Below are positions 47,402 to 57,301 of a stretch of 64,000 bases of DNA, piece after piece. Position 1 is the first letter of the stretch. Every line of letters starts with the position of its first letter. Below the pieces are notes generated by a model. It was not told the DNA's origin. It did not search any database and worked only from the letters and a program-made list of their open reading frames with translations. This stretch comes from CAWDDA01 sp963813345 (GTDB taxonomy: Bacteria; Acidobacteriota; Blastocatellia; RBC074), in the NCBI GenBank assembly GCA_963813345.1, contig CAWEYR010000026.1:232943-296942 (forward strand), written 5' to 3'. The position numbers and the translations under genes were made by a program.

Positions 47402-47956
47402 ATGAGCACGAACACAAGAGCTAAGGTTGAAGACCTACTACCACATTCCTGATAACGGCAAAGCCGAGATCGTGAATGGTGAACTGGTTAGAATGTCGCC
47501 AACGGGAGGAAAGCCGGGACGGGCCGGCGGTAAAATTTTTGTTGCTCTTGACCGGTACGAAAGGGAGACCGGAAGTGGCTACGCTTTCCCCGACAACGTC
47601 GGCTTCATTGTCCACTTGCCTAATCGCGACTCGTTCAGCCCGGATGCCGCGTTCTACACTGGCGGAGAGATTACGGCAAAGTTTCTTGAAGGTGCCCGGT
47701 TTTTGCCGTCGAAGTGAGAAGCGAAAACGACTACGGTGCAACGTGCAGAACGCAAGATCGCGTTGAAAATTGTTGATTACTTCGCCGGCCGGAACTCTCT
47801 GTTGTTTGGGATGTCGATGTGCTGAAAGAAGGTGTTGTGCGTGTGTATCGTGCAGACGATCCTGAAAATCCGAAGACCTACCACAAGGGCCAGCTCGCTG
47901 AAGCGGAACCCGCACTTCCCGGTTGGCAGCTGGCTGTCGACGAAATCTTCTCTTGA
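47402..47956 (+). CDS. Uma2/DUF820 family putative restriction-like endonuclease, frameshifts near 47425 and 47705
   Basis: ATG 47402 gives MSTNTRAKVEDL; the frame then changes and continues YYHIPDNGKAEIVNGELV, SGYAFPDNVGFIVHLPN, FSPDAAFYTGGEI, and after a second change FAVEVRSENDYG, VVWDVDVLKEGVVRVY. The acidic E..PD..EV-S-ND pattern is the PD-(D/E)XK-like site of Uma2. About 185 residues. These proteins are numerous in Acidobacteria and cyanobacteria, function unknown. Confidence 0.82.
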
Positions 47957-47968
47957 ATGGTGGTGATG

Positions 47969-48033
47969 GGTGTTGGTTTGAAGTTCAAGTTTTGGCTTGC
48001 AACGCCAAGCTAAAGCTTGAACTCAAACTCATC
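47969..48033. repeat. Dispersed GAAGTTCAAGTTTTGGCTTG/CAAGCTAAAGCTTGAACTC hairpin
   Basis: Two inverted copies of the 20-base repeat around AACG, directly after the Uma2 stop. The left arm is diverged. Confidence 0.8.
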
Positions 48034-48173
48034 TTTCTGAGCTTTATTGAGCTACAGAATGCGAACGGTTGCTTGACTCGCGGGAGGTAAAGGGTAAAAT
48101 GCGTTCCTCCAAAGGCTTCTCGCCGCTCAGGGCGTGATCATCACACGCAGTCTCAGTGTTACGGAGGTTGGGC

Positions 48174-49740
48174 ATGCCGTCACAAGCTAAAGGTTCCGGT
48201 AGTACCTTCTCCAGCAAACAATCGAGGTTAGTCCGCGCTTCGTTTGGGCCGGACTTGCCGCCGCTTCTCGATCTTAACAAGTCACGCGCTGATGAGTTGC
48301 GGGACTCACCCACTGGTTGGTAAGAGCCTGTCGAAGAAGTTGCTACGCCTGCGAAAGCAGGGTCGGATAGTGACACCGGGTGATATCTTCCACGCAGGGC
48401 TGATAAGTCGCGATCAGTTACGGAGTCTTGAACATTACTGGCATGGCAGCACCATCATAAAGCCTCTTCTCAAGACAGTGGCAGTCAAAGGCGGGCGCAT
48501 CTTCGTAGGTGAGAGTTTTACTCTCGAATTTGACTGGGTCGCGGGCATCGTGTCGCGGCCGGAAATCCTTTCTCTGAACGTGCGCTTTCCTTCCGGCCGA
48601 CGATCTGAGTTTCACGTGCGTCTTTCCAAAGCAAATCAGGAAGCACATAGCCTGAGCCTGCCTGGCTTTGTGTCAGGCGAATCAGGTGAGTTTTACGTGC
48701 TCGCGACACTTCGAGATACAGCGGGGGGTGTATCCCGACAGAGTGCGATCTTCAATGTTTTTACACGGAATCCGGTGCAGATGTACGTAACTCCTCAGTT
48801 CCTCACGCAATCTGGTATATTCAGGTGCTCCAAAATATAACTTCGCGACAAAGCGATGGGAGTGCCATGCCAGCATTCGCTGGGTCAACGGTGAGAACCA
48901 AAGGGTGAACCTGGGACGGCGCGTGAGACATTCACGTCACGGATGCCGGCATTGGAACGGTAGCTGACTTCTCTATCAATCTTGCTGACGACGTAATTAT
49001 CCCCGCGCAATCCACGATCTATGGAACCTGGTTCACTTCGCACGGTAGCGGCGGAGGTGTCTTCGAAGAATTCGCGGCGAAGGGTGATCTTACCTTTCGA
49101 TATACGATGAACGGGTCCGGGTTCTCGCCCGTGCAGATCGCTCGTGTGGTGCACGATGCGGACTATTGGGTACAACTGCATTCGCGTAGGTAACTTTACT
49201 GGCAGCGAGATTGCTGAGTACCAGAAGGCGGGTGGAGTCGTTGCATCGGGTATCCTCCAGTACCAGAATTTGACCGTGCATGGGACAGAGCTTTACAAGA
49301 TGGAAGGCACTCAGGAGCTGGATGCGGACAAAGCACGCTGGCGCTTCATCGACAACGACGATGAAGCTTTTGCAATGTTCGAGAAGTATTCAATTCCGAA
49401 CTGGTATCTCGATGTCTTCATGGTCGAGGGATTCGCTGGAGGATTCGGCGGATCACCAGTTAACGGGCCCGCTGATAAGAAAGGAAAAAAGAGCGGCATT
49501 GTCATCGGACGCGACAGCGACACCGTGAATATGGGGCAGACTTTTGCCCACGAGAGTGGTCATCATCTTGGACTCGAACACGCCGATGAAAACGATGGGT
49601 GCTCCGACACTGACCCGGCATCACCGACAATCTCCGACAACTTCATCTTCTCGGGTTCCAAAAAGACGAGTGCTGTGATTACCGGATGCCAGATCAACAA
49701 GATGAGACAACACCCGCTCGTCCGATCAATGACACATTAG
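48174..49740 (+). CDS. Zincin metalloprotease (HExxHxxGxxH), several frameshifts
   Basis: ATG 48174 has GGAGG 7 bases upstream. The N-terminus is MPSQAKGSGSTFSSKQ with no signal peptide. Middle: VAVKGGRIFVGESFTLEFDW and SLPGFVSGESGEFYV (beta-sandwich-like). The catalytic part is FAHESGHHLGLEHADE, an extended zinc-binding site of the metzincin type, preceded by WYLDVFMVEGFAGG. Frame breaks near 48290, 48830 and 49165. About 520 residues. It precedes the HEAT protein by 30 bases and may act with it. Confidence 0.7.
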
Positions 49741-49770
49741 TCAGATCACTGAGATCAAAAGGATGTTGAA

Positions 49771-50488
49771 ATGAAAAAAGGAAAGTCATCCGGAGAGCAA
49801 CTGCCCGTAAAGTACCCCTCGGTTCCAGCTACTCAGGCCGGTGCCTACAAGTACAATGAGCCACCGGTGGCTGTGAAAGCGGACAGGGTACCTGGTTCGA
49901 GGTTCAGTTTTCGTGACCGGGATTCGCGCGCTGATATGCGTCTTCGGATCGAACAGTTGCTCCTGACCAGAGATACGGGTTCTGAAGATGCCTGGGAGAA
50001 GCCTGGGTGAAGAAGGGCGATCTCTGATGGTCGAATTGCTCGACGATGAGGCGATCCGTTCTCAGGAAGCAGTTTTTCATCGTTTGATCTCAGCACTTGG
50101 GAATCTTTCCGTCAAAAGCAGCGTGGGTCCGTTGAGCGCCATACTGCTCGACAAGTCATCATCGAGTCTGACTCGAGCTTATGCTGCAAGCGCTTTGGGG
50201 CGGACGGGAGATGCGGCGGCGATCGATGCGCTTGTGTCATCGCTAACGTCAAAGGACGATATGGTTCGACGTCAGATCGCTATTGCTTTCGGCCGCATTG
50301 ATCGCGAGTCGGTGATCCCCCACCTGATAAGACTGCAGCGCGACCCGTCGAGTGCCGTATCTGAAGTCGCCTCGGCCGCACTCCGCCGCTGGGAGCAGAG
50401 ACTGGAGGTCCGTTTTGAACCCAAAGCTAAGAAACTCTCAGGGAAGGCAAGAACGAAGAAGAACGTAGTGCCATTACCTGAACGGTGA
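49771..50488 (+). CDS. HEAT-repeat protein, frameshift near 50005
   Basis: Starts MKKGKSSGEQLPVKYPSV, with RFSFRDRDSRADMRL. After a frame change near 50005 come HEAT-type helical pairs: SSVGPLSAILLDKSSSSLTRA, split SVGPLSAILLDKSSSSL, YAASALGRTGDAAAIDALVS, VRRQIAIAFGRIDRESVIPH and VASAALRRWEQRLE. The C-terminus is Lys-rich. About 238 residues. A scaffold or adaptor; gene order suggests a partner of the metalloprotease. Confidence 0.72.
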
Positions 50489-50521
50489 GCTGTTTGAGAT
50501 GGAGTCTCGAGCAAGAAAAGT

Positions 50522-50925
50522 ATGGTTCGATCAAAACCTGAAGGCTGGCACACGGTAACACCACGAATCGTGGTTCGTGATGTTGAGAAGCTCATCGAGT
50601 TCCTGAAACAAACCTTCGGCGCAACCGGAGAGCTCCGAAGCGCTATTCCATCTGAGATCAGAATTGGTGACTCAATAATCATGGTGAGCGGTGCCGGAGT
50701 TCGTGACACCATGACTGCTTTTCTCTATGTGTATGTGGACGACGCGGATGCGACTTATCAGCGCGCCGTTGAAGCAGGTGCGATCTCGCTCGAAGAGCCG
50801 CAGGACATGCCGTATGGTGATCGTCGAGGGATGGTGAGAGATGCATGGGGAATACGTGGCAAATCGCTACCCACAAAGAAGACTTATCGATCGATGAGAT
50901 CAACACCCGTGTGACTAGCGAATAG
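50522..50925 (+). CDS. VOC family (glyoxalase-like) protein, frameshift near 50850
   Basis: SKPEGWHTVTPRIVVRDVEK, LIEFLKQTFGATGELR, IRIGDSIIMVSGAG and YVYVDDADATYQRAVEAG are the PhnB-like VOC pattern. Near 50850 the frame changes from DAWGIRGK to DAWGNTWQIATHKED, which matches the family end (WG-W-IATH). About 134 residues. Paralogous to the gene at 51109; substrate unknown. Confidence 0.85.
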
Positions 50926-51040
50926 GGTGACCCGCGCTCGAACCAAGCGTGATCTCCCACATTTTTTTACAAGCGCTTAACACAATTTGACGGTCATCGG
51001 CGTATGCTTAGTTCCATATGCTGGATGCAGCGGAGCGCGA

Positions 51041-51077
51041 AATTTGGAGTGCGGCGACTTGTCGCCGCACTCCAAAT
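51041..51077. repeat. Perfect palindrome ATTTGGAGTGCGGCGAC-TT-GTCGCCGCACTCCAAAT
   Basis: Arms ATTTGGAGTGCGGCGAC and GTCGCCGCACTCCAAAT pair perfectly. Best copy of the family at 34098 and 47168. It could also serve as a terminator-like structure between VOC genes. Confidence 0.9.
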
Positions 51078-51108
51078 AAATAAGACTCAATGAGAGGAGA
51101 ATAGATTT

Positions 51109-51576
51109 ATGGCAAACGTCAAACCGATTCCTGAGGGCTATCACTCGGTAACACCGTATCTGATTATCAACGGAGCTTCTGACGCTATCGATTTCTACAA
51201 GAAAGCGTTCGGCGCCACGGAGCTGTTTCGCATGCCCACACCTGACGGGAAAATTGGACATGCTGAGATCAAGATCGGCGACTCGCCGATTATGCTATCA
51301 GACGAGAGTCTGGAAATGGGCTACAAGAGTCCAGCCGCACTTAGCGGCTCGCCGGTAAGCCTTATGATCTACCTGGACGACGTGGATAAGGTTTTCAAAC
51401 AGGCCATCGCGGCCGGTGGAACAGAGGTAAGAGCTGTCAAGGATCAGTTCTACGGAGACCGGTCCGGAACGTTGACAGACCCGTTTGGGCACGTCTGGCA
51501 TCTTGCAACACATGTAGAAGATGTGTCGCCCGAGGAAATGGACAAGCGCATGGCGGCGGCCGGGCAGGGCGGTTAG
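51109..51576 (+). CDS. VOC family protein (PhnB-like)
   Basis: 155 residues, intact, ATG with GAGGAG upstream. VKPIPEGYHSVTPYLIINGA, IDFYKKAFGATELFRMP, IGHAEIKIGDSPIMLSDE, MIYLDDVDKVFKQAIAAG and FGHVWHLATHVEDVSPEEM are the PhnB-like signature, with the C-terminal ATH-EDV-PEEM. Metal ligand positions seem kept. Function of this subgroup unknown. Confidence 0.92.
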   Translation: MANVKPIPEGYHSVTPYLIINGASDAIDFYKKAFGATELFRMPTPDGKIGHAEIKIGDSPIMLSDESLEMGYKSPAALSGSPVSLMIYLDDVDKVFKQAIAAGGTEVRAVKDQFYGDRSGTLTDPFGHVWHLATHVEDVSPEEMDKRMAAAGQGG

Positions 51577-51586
51577 TAGTGTAGAC

Positions 51587-51622
51587 CCGGGAGCGCCAGG
51601 CTGGAGCCTGGCGCTCCCGGGT
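51587..51622. repeat. GGGAGCGCCAGGCT-GGAGCCTGGCGCTCCC palindrome
   Basis: Perfect palindrome just before the kinase start; related to repeats at 24637 and 55131. Confidence 0.85.
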
Positions 51623-51631
51623 TCCTGCTTC

Positions 51632-54600
51632 ATGTTCATCCTGATCTTTGTGACCGAAGAGATCCAGGAGACGCTGCTGCTCGATACCATCGCGTCCGGC
51701 GCGATAGGTTTCGGTCCCGGTTCGGTTCTGCGGCAACGTTACCGGCTCGACAGTGAGCTCGGACGCGGCGGGATGGGCGTAGTTTACCGGGCTACGGACC
51801 TCGAGCTGAAACGCCAGGTCGCAGTCAAAGTTCTTCCTGAACGAGTCTCGACGCCTGATGCCCGCGAGCGCTTTCTGCGTGAGGCGCGCGCTGCCGCCGC
51901 TCTGAATCACCCAAACATAGTCGTCGTCCATGATGTCGGAGAGGACCAGGGGATTCTCTTCTTCGTGATGGAGCTGGTTGAAGGGTCGAATCTCAAGACC
52001 GCTGCACCTTCCGATTTTTCAGGAATCATCGAGATCGCATTAAAGATATGCGATGCGCTCGAGCACGCTCATACACACAGCTTCGTTCATCGTGATCTCA
52101 AGCCCGAAAACGTTTTGATTTCGGGAGCAGGTGGAAGTGGGTCCGGCGGAGTGAAGCTTGCCGACCTGGGCTTGGCGATAACTGTGAAAGACTCGCGGTT
52201 GTCCCAGGCAGGTACCGTACTTGGGACGCCTGCGTACATGGCGCCCGAGCAAATACTGGGACAGAAGATTGATGGCCGCACTGACCTTTACGCGCTTGGC
52301 GTAGTGCTCTACGAGATGGCGACGCGCCGTCAGCCCTTCCTGGGCGATGATCCGTTGAGCATCGTCTCGCAACACGTTCACGCTCCAGTGATACCACCTC
52401 GCGCATTGCGCCCGGACCTTCCGCGTGCGTTTGAAGCCATAATCCTGAGATTGCTCGCGAAGGATCCCGCACAACGCTTCTCCACTGCATCGGAAGTGCG
52501 CGACGCATTGCGACAGGCGCTCGCACGACCGGATACGGAGATTGATGACGACCAGTCGCAGGCGGCGGTTGCGATCCTTGATGCTCTGTCGCGTGGCCGT
52601 CTCGTCGGGCGGGCGGAAGAACTCGCAGAAGCGAATGAGCTCTGGCGGCGTGCACGAGCGGGCCAGGGTCATTGCCTTCTGCTGAGCGGTGAGCCGGGCG
52701 CCGGCAAGTCGCGCCTCGCGCGCGAAGTGATCGTTCAGGCTGCACTCAATGGAGCTGTTGTTCTCACCGGGAAGCTGCTACGAATTCGAGGCTACGACAC
52801 CTTACCTGCCTTTCGTCGAGGCGTTTCGCCGCTGGGTGCGCGAGCAGACTGACGACACAAAGTTGCGCGAAGTTCTTGGTGATACGGCGTCTCAGTTAGC
52901 CAGACTCGCTCCCGAGATCGAGAGTCGACTCGGTCCGTTCCCGAGCCGTCCTGCCCTGCCTTCCAATGAAGAGCGCCTGCTCTTCTTTGATGCTGTAGTT
53001 CAATTCTTCACGGAGCTCGCGCGGCGCGAGGGATTGCTCTTTTGCGTTGACGATCTGCACTGGGCGGACGCGAGCACAATCTGGCTGGTCGGGCATCTGC
53101 TGCGCAACTTGCGGTCAGCTCGCGTTCTGATTGTTTGCTGTTATCGCGAGACTGAGCTTGATCGCGCTCATCCGCTCGCTAAGGCGCTGGTTGACTGGAA
53201 CCGCCAACGCCTTATGACGCGCATAGCTTTGAAACGGTTTGGCACTGACGAGACCGGTGCACAGATGGCTGCATTGCTCAACACGGAGATGCCGGCTGAT
53301 TTCACTGCGGCAGTGCATCGCGAAACTGAAGGCAATCCTTTCTTCGTAGAAGAGGTGCTCAAGTCACTGATTGAGCAGGGCTCAGTTCGGCGGCTAAGCG
53401 GCAGCTGGAAGGTTGGTAAGATCTCGGATCTGGTAATCCCGCAAAGCGTGAAGGAGGCAATCGGCAGCCGCCTTGATCGCGTGAGCTCTGCGTGCAACGA
53501 CTTCCTGCGAGCTGCAGCCGTGCTCGGAAAGACCTTCACTTTTGATGAAGTCGTGGCAGCGATCGGGAGTGAAGCAGTCGACGAAGATGCGCTGCTCGAC
53601 GCGCTTGACGAAGCTCGAGCGGCGCAGTTGCTGGCTGCCGGTCACGGCGAGTCTTTCACCTTCACTCACGACAAGATTCGTGAAGTGCTCTATGAGGAGC
53701 TGAATCCTATTCGCCGCCGTCGCCTGCACCTGAGGACGGCCGAAGGACTCGAGCGTCATCGCGATGAGCGGGAGCCCTATCGCAATTTCTGGGCGCGGAG
53801 CTTCGATCGTCTCGACGAGTTCCTGCGCACGTCTGTTGCCGTAGAGACGCTGGCCCACCACTACATCGAGGCGGGCGAATACGAGCGTGGTCTCAGGTAT
53901 GCAAAGGAGGCCGCGGCAACGGCCGAGAAGATCTTTGCATTTGACGAAGCGATCGCGGCTTATGAGCGAGCGCTCGAGTGCGCCCAGTCACTTGGCCTCA
54001 CCGAGGAACAGGCCGCGCTCGAAGAGGCAATCGGGCAAGCGGCAACGCAGGCGGGAAATGTAAGTAGCGCATACGAACACTTCGAAAGAGCGCTCGCGTT
54101 GACACGCGACGCAGGGCAGCGGGCCCGCCTGCAATGCGAGGCTGCGAATGTCCTCGTCATCAACGGCGACTCGCGCGGACTCGACTACCTGCACGAGGCT
54201 CTGAGCGTGCTCGATCCGAAGATCAATCCCGCTGAGACCGCACATGCGCTCGCACTCGAGGGTCGCTTCCATCATCTCGCAGGCCGTCATCGCAAGGCCG
54301 TCGAGCTTATTGAAAAAGCAGTCGCGCTCGCGGCTCCAACTGCCGAAGGAGCAGCCCCGCTACCGCGCCTGCTTGCTCCCATGTTCACGACAATCTATAC
54401 ATTCCTCTCAGGTGCGTACCAGCATCTTGGCCTCTTCGCAGATGCGGATCGCTGGGCGCTCCGCTCAGTGGAATTCGGGAAGAAACGTCAGATTCCACTA
54501 GCCGAAGCGTTCGGCTACGAGTTTCTCGGGGAGGATGCGGTTCTCAAAGGTGAGTGGGAGAAGGGTCTCGAATATGCAGCGATCGAGCGTGAGCTGGCCA

Positions 54601-55145
54601 CACGAATCCATTCGCGCGGAGGCGTTGCGTGGAGTCATCTGGTCTCAGGATATTGCGCGATGCTTCTTGGAGATCCGGATCGCGCCGTTCACGAGTTTAC
54701 GTGCGGCATCAATCTGGCCGAGACGGTGGGTGACAAGCGAGCGGCAAATCTGATGAACAGCAGCCGCGCCGGCGCGTACGCTGATATGGGCAGACTCAAT
54801 GAAGCTCTCGAGATGGCGCGCCAGAGTTTCGAAGAGGCAGAGGGTCTGGATCTTTTGTATCTGAGAACCGAAGCACACCGGAATCTGGCGCGAGTCCACT
54901 TCGAGCTCGGCGATGTCGAGGAGACAGTTCGGCTATGTGAGCGTATTCTCGAGTTGACTGCGGAGACAGATGCGCGAATCAGCCGTTTGTGGATAGGACC
55001 GCTTCACGTGAGAGCGTTGCTCGCACTAGGCCGTCGCGATGAAGCGCGGAAGCGCACTGCGGCTTATGTTGAAATGGTGTCCGAGTGCCAGTCGCCATAC
55101 TTCACACGCGAAGCGGCGAAGCTCGCCGAGAGCGCTGGTCTCTGA
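51632..55145 (+). CDS. Serine/threonine kinase fused to AAA-type ATPase and TPR domain, frameshift near 52775
   Basis: Kinase residues about 35-290: LGRGGMGVVYRATDLEL, VAVKVLP (Lys), HRDLKPENVL, KLADLGLAIT, GTPAYMAPEQ. A Walker A of a predicted ATPase follows (LLSGEPGAGKSRLAREV). After a frame change near 52775 come FCVDDLHWADAST (Walker B) and TEGNPFFVEEVLKSL. The C-terminal half is TPR-like (YERGLRYAKEAAATAEK; YEHFERALALTRDAG). About 1,170 residues, a signalling protein of the STAND type by architecture. Its start codon is uncertain and lies right after a palindromic repeat; its stop TGA is part of another. Confidence 0.85.
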
Positions 55146-55155
55146 CCGGCGCGTG
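55131..55155. repeat. GAGAGCGCTGGTCTCTGACCGGCGCG element carrying the kinase stop
   Basis: GAGCGCTGGTCTCTGACCGG matches GAGCGCCGGTCTCTGACCGG at 24640. The TGA in it is the kinase stop codon, so the repeat defines the C-terminus (ESAGL). Confidence 0.75.
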
Positions 55156-55236
55156 CGGGAGAATAAGGGTTGCACTGCACGCGCCGCACTCCGAAGTGCA
55201 GCTATAGCGACTGCCGGAGGCGTGGAAGATCGTAGT

Positions 55237-55394
55237 CAGGGGTCGAGTGCTTCGAAACCCCTGGTTGCAGTGTTCGGAGAGTGGCATCCTGGAGGGATCG
55301 AGAAACGAACTGGTGAAGCCTATCGTCTTTTCTCGCATCCCTCCGGATGATCATCGATCGAATTGATCCGGGGTTTCGAAGACTCGACCCCTGG
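55237..55394. repeat. Long inverted repeat AGGGGTCGAGT...ACTCGACCCCT
   Basis: CAGGGGTCGAGTGCTTCGAA (55237) is mirrored by TTCGAAGACTCGACCCCTGG (to 55394), with the GGGATCGAG/CGCATCCC pairing inside. It lies between the kinase and the GMC oxidoreductase; no gene. Confidence 0.75.
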
Positions 55395-55445
55395 CTACTT
55401 CTCCACCGCTGCGCGGAGATTGCGCTGCTCGAGCGCTCCCAGGAA

Positions 55446-57158
55446 ATGGCAATGCAAATGATATATGACGCGGTGATAGTCGGTTCCGGCGCGACTGGAG
55501 GCTGGGCTGCCAAAGAACTCACACGGAAGGGTCTGCGCGTAGCCGTGCTTGAAGCCGGGCGCAAACTCGAACCGCAGAAGGACTACACTGAGCACGTCTG
55601 GCCGTATGAGATGCCCTTTCGTGGTTTTGGTAACCGCCGCGAGATGGCACGCACACAGCCGATTCAGTCGCGATGTTACGCCTGCACAGAGTACGGGCGT
55701 CAGTTCTTCGTAAATGATCTCGAGCATCCTTACACCACACCGCCCGGCAAGCCCTTCTTCTGGATTCGTTCGCGCCACGTAGGCGGCCGTTCGATTCCCT
55801 GGGGCCGCCTGACATGGCGGCTGTCTGACTATGATTTCAAAGCCGCAAGCCGGGATGGTTTCGGAGACGACTGGCCCATCTCATACGCCGACATCGAGCC
55901 GTACTATGATCGCGTCGAGGAATTCATCGGAGTAACGGGTGCACATGAGGGACTGCCGCAGGTTCCCGATGGGCGGTTCCTGCCGCCTATGGCGATGACC
56001 TGTGGCGAACGGCAACTCAGGCACTCAGTCGAGCAAATGGGCGATCCGTTGCGTCGCGTCATCAATGCGCGCGCTGCTGTGCTTACTCGTCCGATCCATC
56101 AAGGGACACCAGATGCGCGTGCTGGCTGCCACTGGTGTGACCACTGCGGACGCGGATGCGCAAGCGGATCGTACTTCAGCAGCCCGGCATCGACGCTTCC
56201 CGCAGCGGCTCGCACGGGGAGAATGACTCTCATCACGCATGCGATCGTAAGCAATGTCGTGATCGACAAACGGAACGGCAAGGCAAAGGGTGTTCATTAC
56301 GTTGACGCCGTAACGCGGCAGCACCGAGAGGTATTGGGAAAGGTCGTGCTTCTGTGCGCCGGGACGCTCGAATCCACGCGCATCCTGCTCAACTCCGCTC
56401 CGCCCGAAGGCGGTGATCAGGGATTGTGTAACGGCTCCGGCGTACTTGGCCATTATCTGATGGATCACGTCAAGGACGGTGGCGCGAGTGGTTCGCTGCC
56501 GATGCTCGATTCCAAAACGATGGAGCCGGACGGACGGCCCAACGGCGTCTACATCCCACGCTTTCAGAACCTGAAGACAAGACGGACCGATTTCCTGCGC
56601 GGTTTTGGAATGCAGGGAGATTCCGGTCAGTCGCTCTATGACCACGCTTCAAAAATCCCCGGTTTCGGCACTGATTTCAAACGTGCAGTGCGCGGCACGC
56701 ATCCGTGGAGTATCTACCTGAAGGGTTACGGCGAGTGCTTGCCGCGTTATGAAAACCACGTGCGCCTGAACCGTGACATGGTCGACGCGTGGGGCATTCC
56801 AGTGTTGCACATTGATATGGCCTGGAGTGACAACGAGCTAAGAATGGTTCAGGGCATGGGCGAAGCTGCGGAAGAGATATTTCGCGCCGCCGGCGTCGAA
56901 GACATCCGCGTGATCCGTACGACCGACTCACCCCCCGGATTCAGCATCCACGAAGTTGGCACGGCACGCATGGGCAATGACCCCGGAAAGTCGGTCCTCA
57001 ACAGGTTCAATCAGGCGCACGAGGTGAGAAATCTTTTCGTTACCGACGGAGCCTGCTATGTATCTATCGGCTGCCAGAATCCCACTCTGACTATGATGGC
57101 GATTACAGTGCGCGCGTGCGACTACCTGGTTGAAGAGCTGCGGGCGGGGCGTTTGTGA
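55446..57158 (+). CDS. GMC family oxidoreductase
   Basis: About 570 residues. FAD site YDAVIVGSGATGGWAAKEL, then GGRSIPWGRLTWRLSDYDF, DGFGDDWPISYADIEPYYD and C-terminal VGTARMGNDP with GACYVSIGCQNPTLTMMAI (active-site region, His/Asn). CHWCDHCGRGCASGSYFS is Cys-rich. Related to gluconate dehydrogenase flavoprotein subunits, oxidising alcohols at the envelope; no small or cytochrome subunit lies nearby. Three ATGs (55446, 55452, 55458) compete. Frame intact. Confidence 0.88.
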   Translation: MAMQMIYDAVIVGSGATGGWAAKELTRKGLRVAVLEAGRKLEPQKDYTEHVWPYEMPFRGFGNRREMARTQPIQSRCYACTEYGRQFFVNDLEHPYTTPPGKPFFWIRSRHVGGRSIPWGRLTWRLSDYDFKAASRDGFGDDWPISYADIEPYYDRVEEFIGVTGAHEGLPQVPDGRFLPPMAMTCGERQLRHSVEQMGDPLRRVINARAAVLTRPIHQGTPDARAGCHWCDHCGRGCASGSYFSSPASTLPAAARTGRMTLITHAIVSNVVIDKRNGKAKGVHYVDAVTRQHREVLGKVVLLCAGTLESTRILLNSAPPEGGDQGLCNGSGVLGHYLMDHVKDGGASGSLPMLDSKTMEPDGRPNGVYIPRFQNLKTRRTDFLRGFGMQGDSGQSLYDHASKIPGFGTDFKRAVRGTHPWSIYLKGYGECLPRYENHVRLNRDMVDAWGIPVLHIDMAWSDNELRMVQGMGEAAEEIFRAAGVEDIRVIRTTDSPPGFSIHEVGTARMGNDPGKSVLNRFNQAHEVRNLFVTDGACYVSIGCQNPTLTMMAITVRACDYLVEELRAGRL

Positions 57159-57169
57159 GAGGTGCTGAG

Positions 57170-57295
57170 GCTGAGTGCTGGCGTGCTGAGCATGGAGTTC
57201 AGCTTTAGCTTGCTCTTCACATTCGAACTTTCAAGAGCAAGCTGAAGCTTGAACTCCATGCTCAGCACTCAGCACAGGCGAATACTCAGCACGCG
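57170..57295. repeat. Compound palindrome: TGCTGAG units around GGAGTTCAGCTTTAGCTTG
   Basis: Second copy of the arrangement at 11979: GTGCTGAGCATGGAGTTCAG, loop, then GCAAGCTGAAGCTTGAACTC and CATGCTCAGCACTCAGCAC. It abuts the AddB start. Confidence 0.85.
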
Positions 57296-57301
57296 AATCC
57301 G

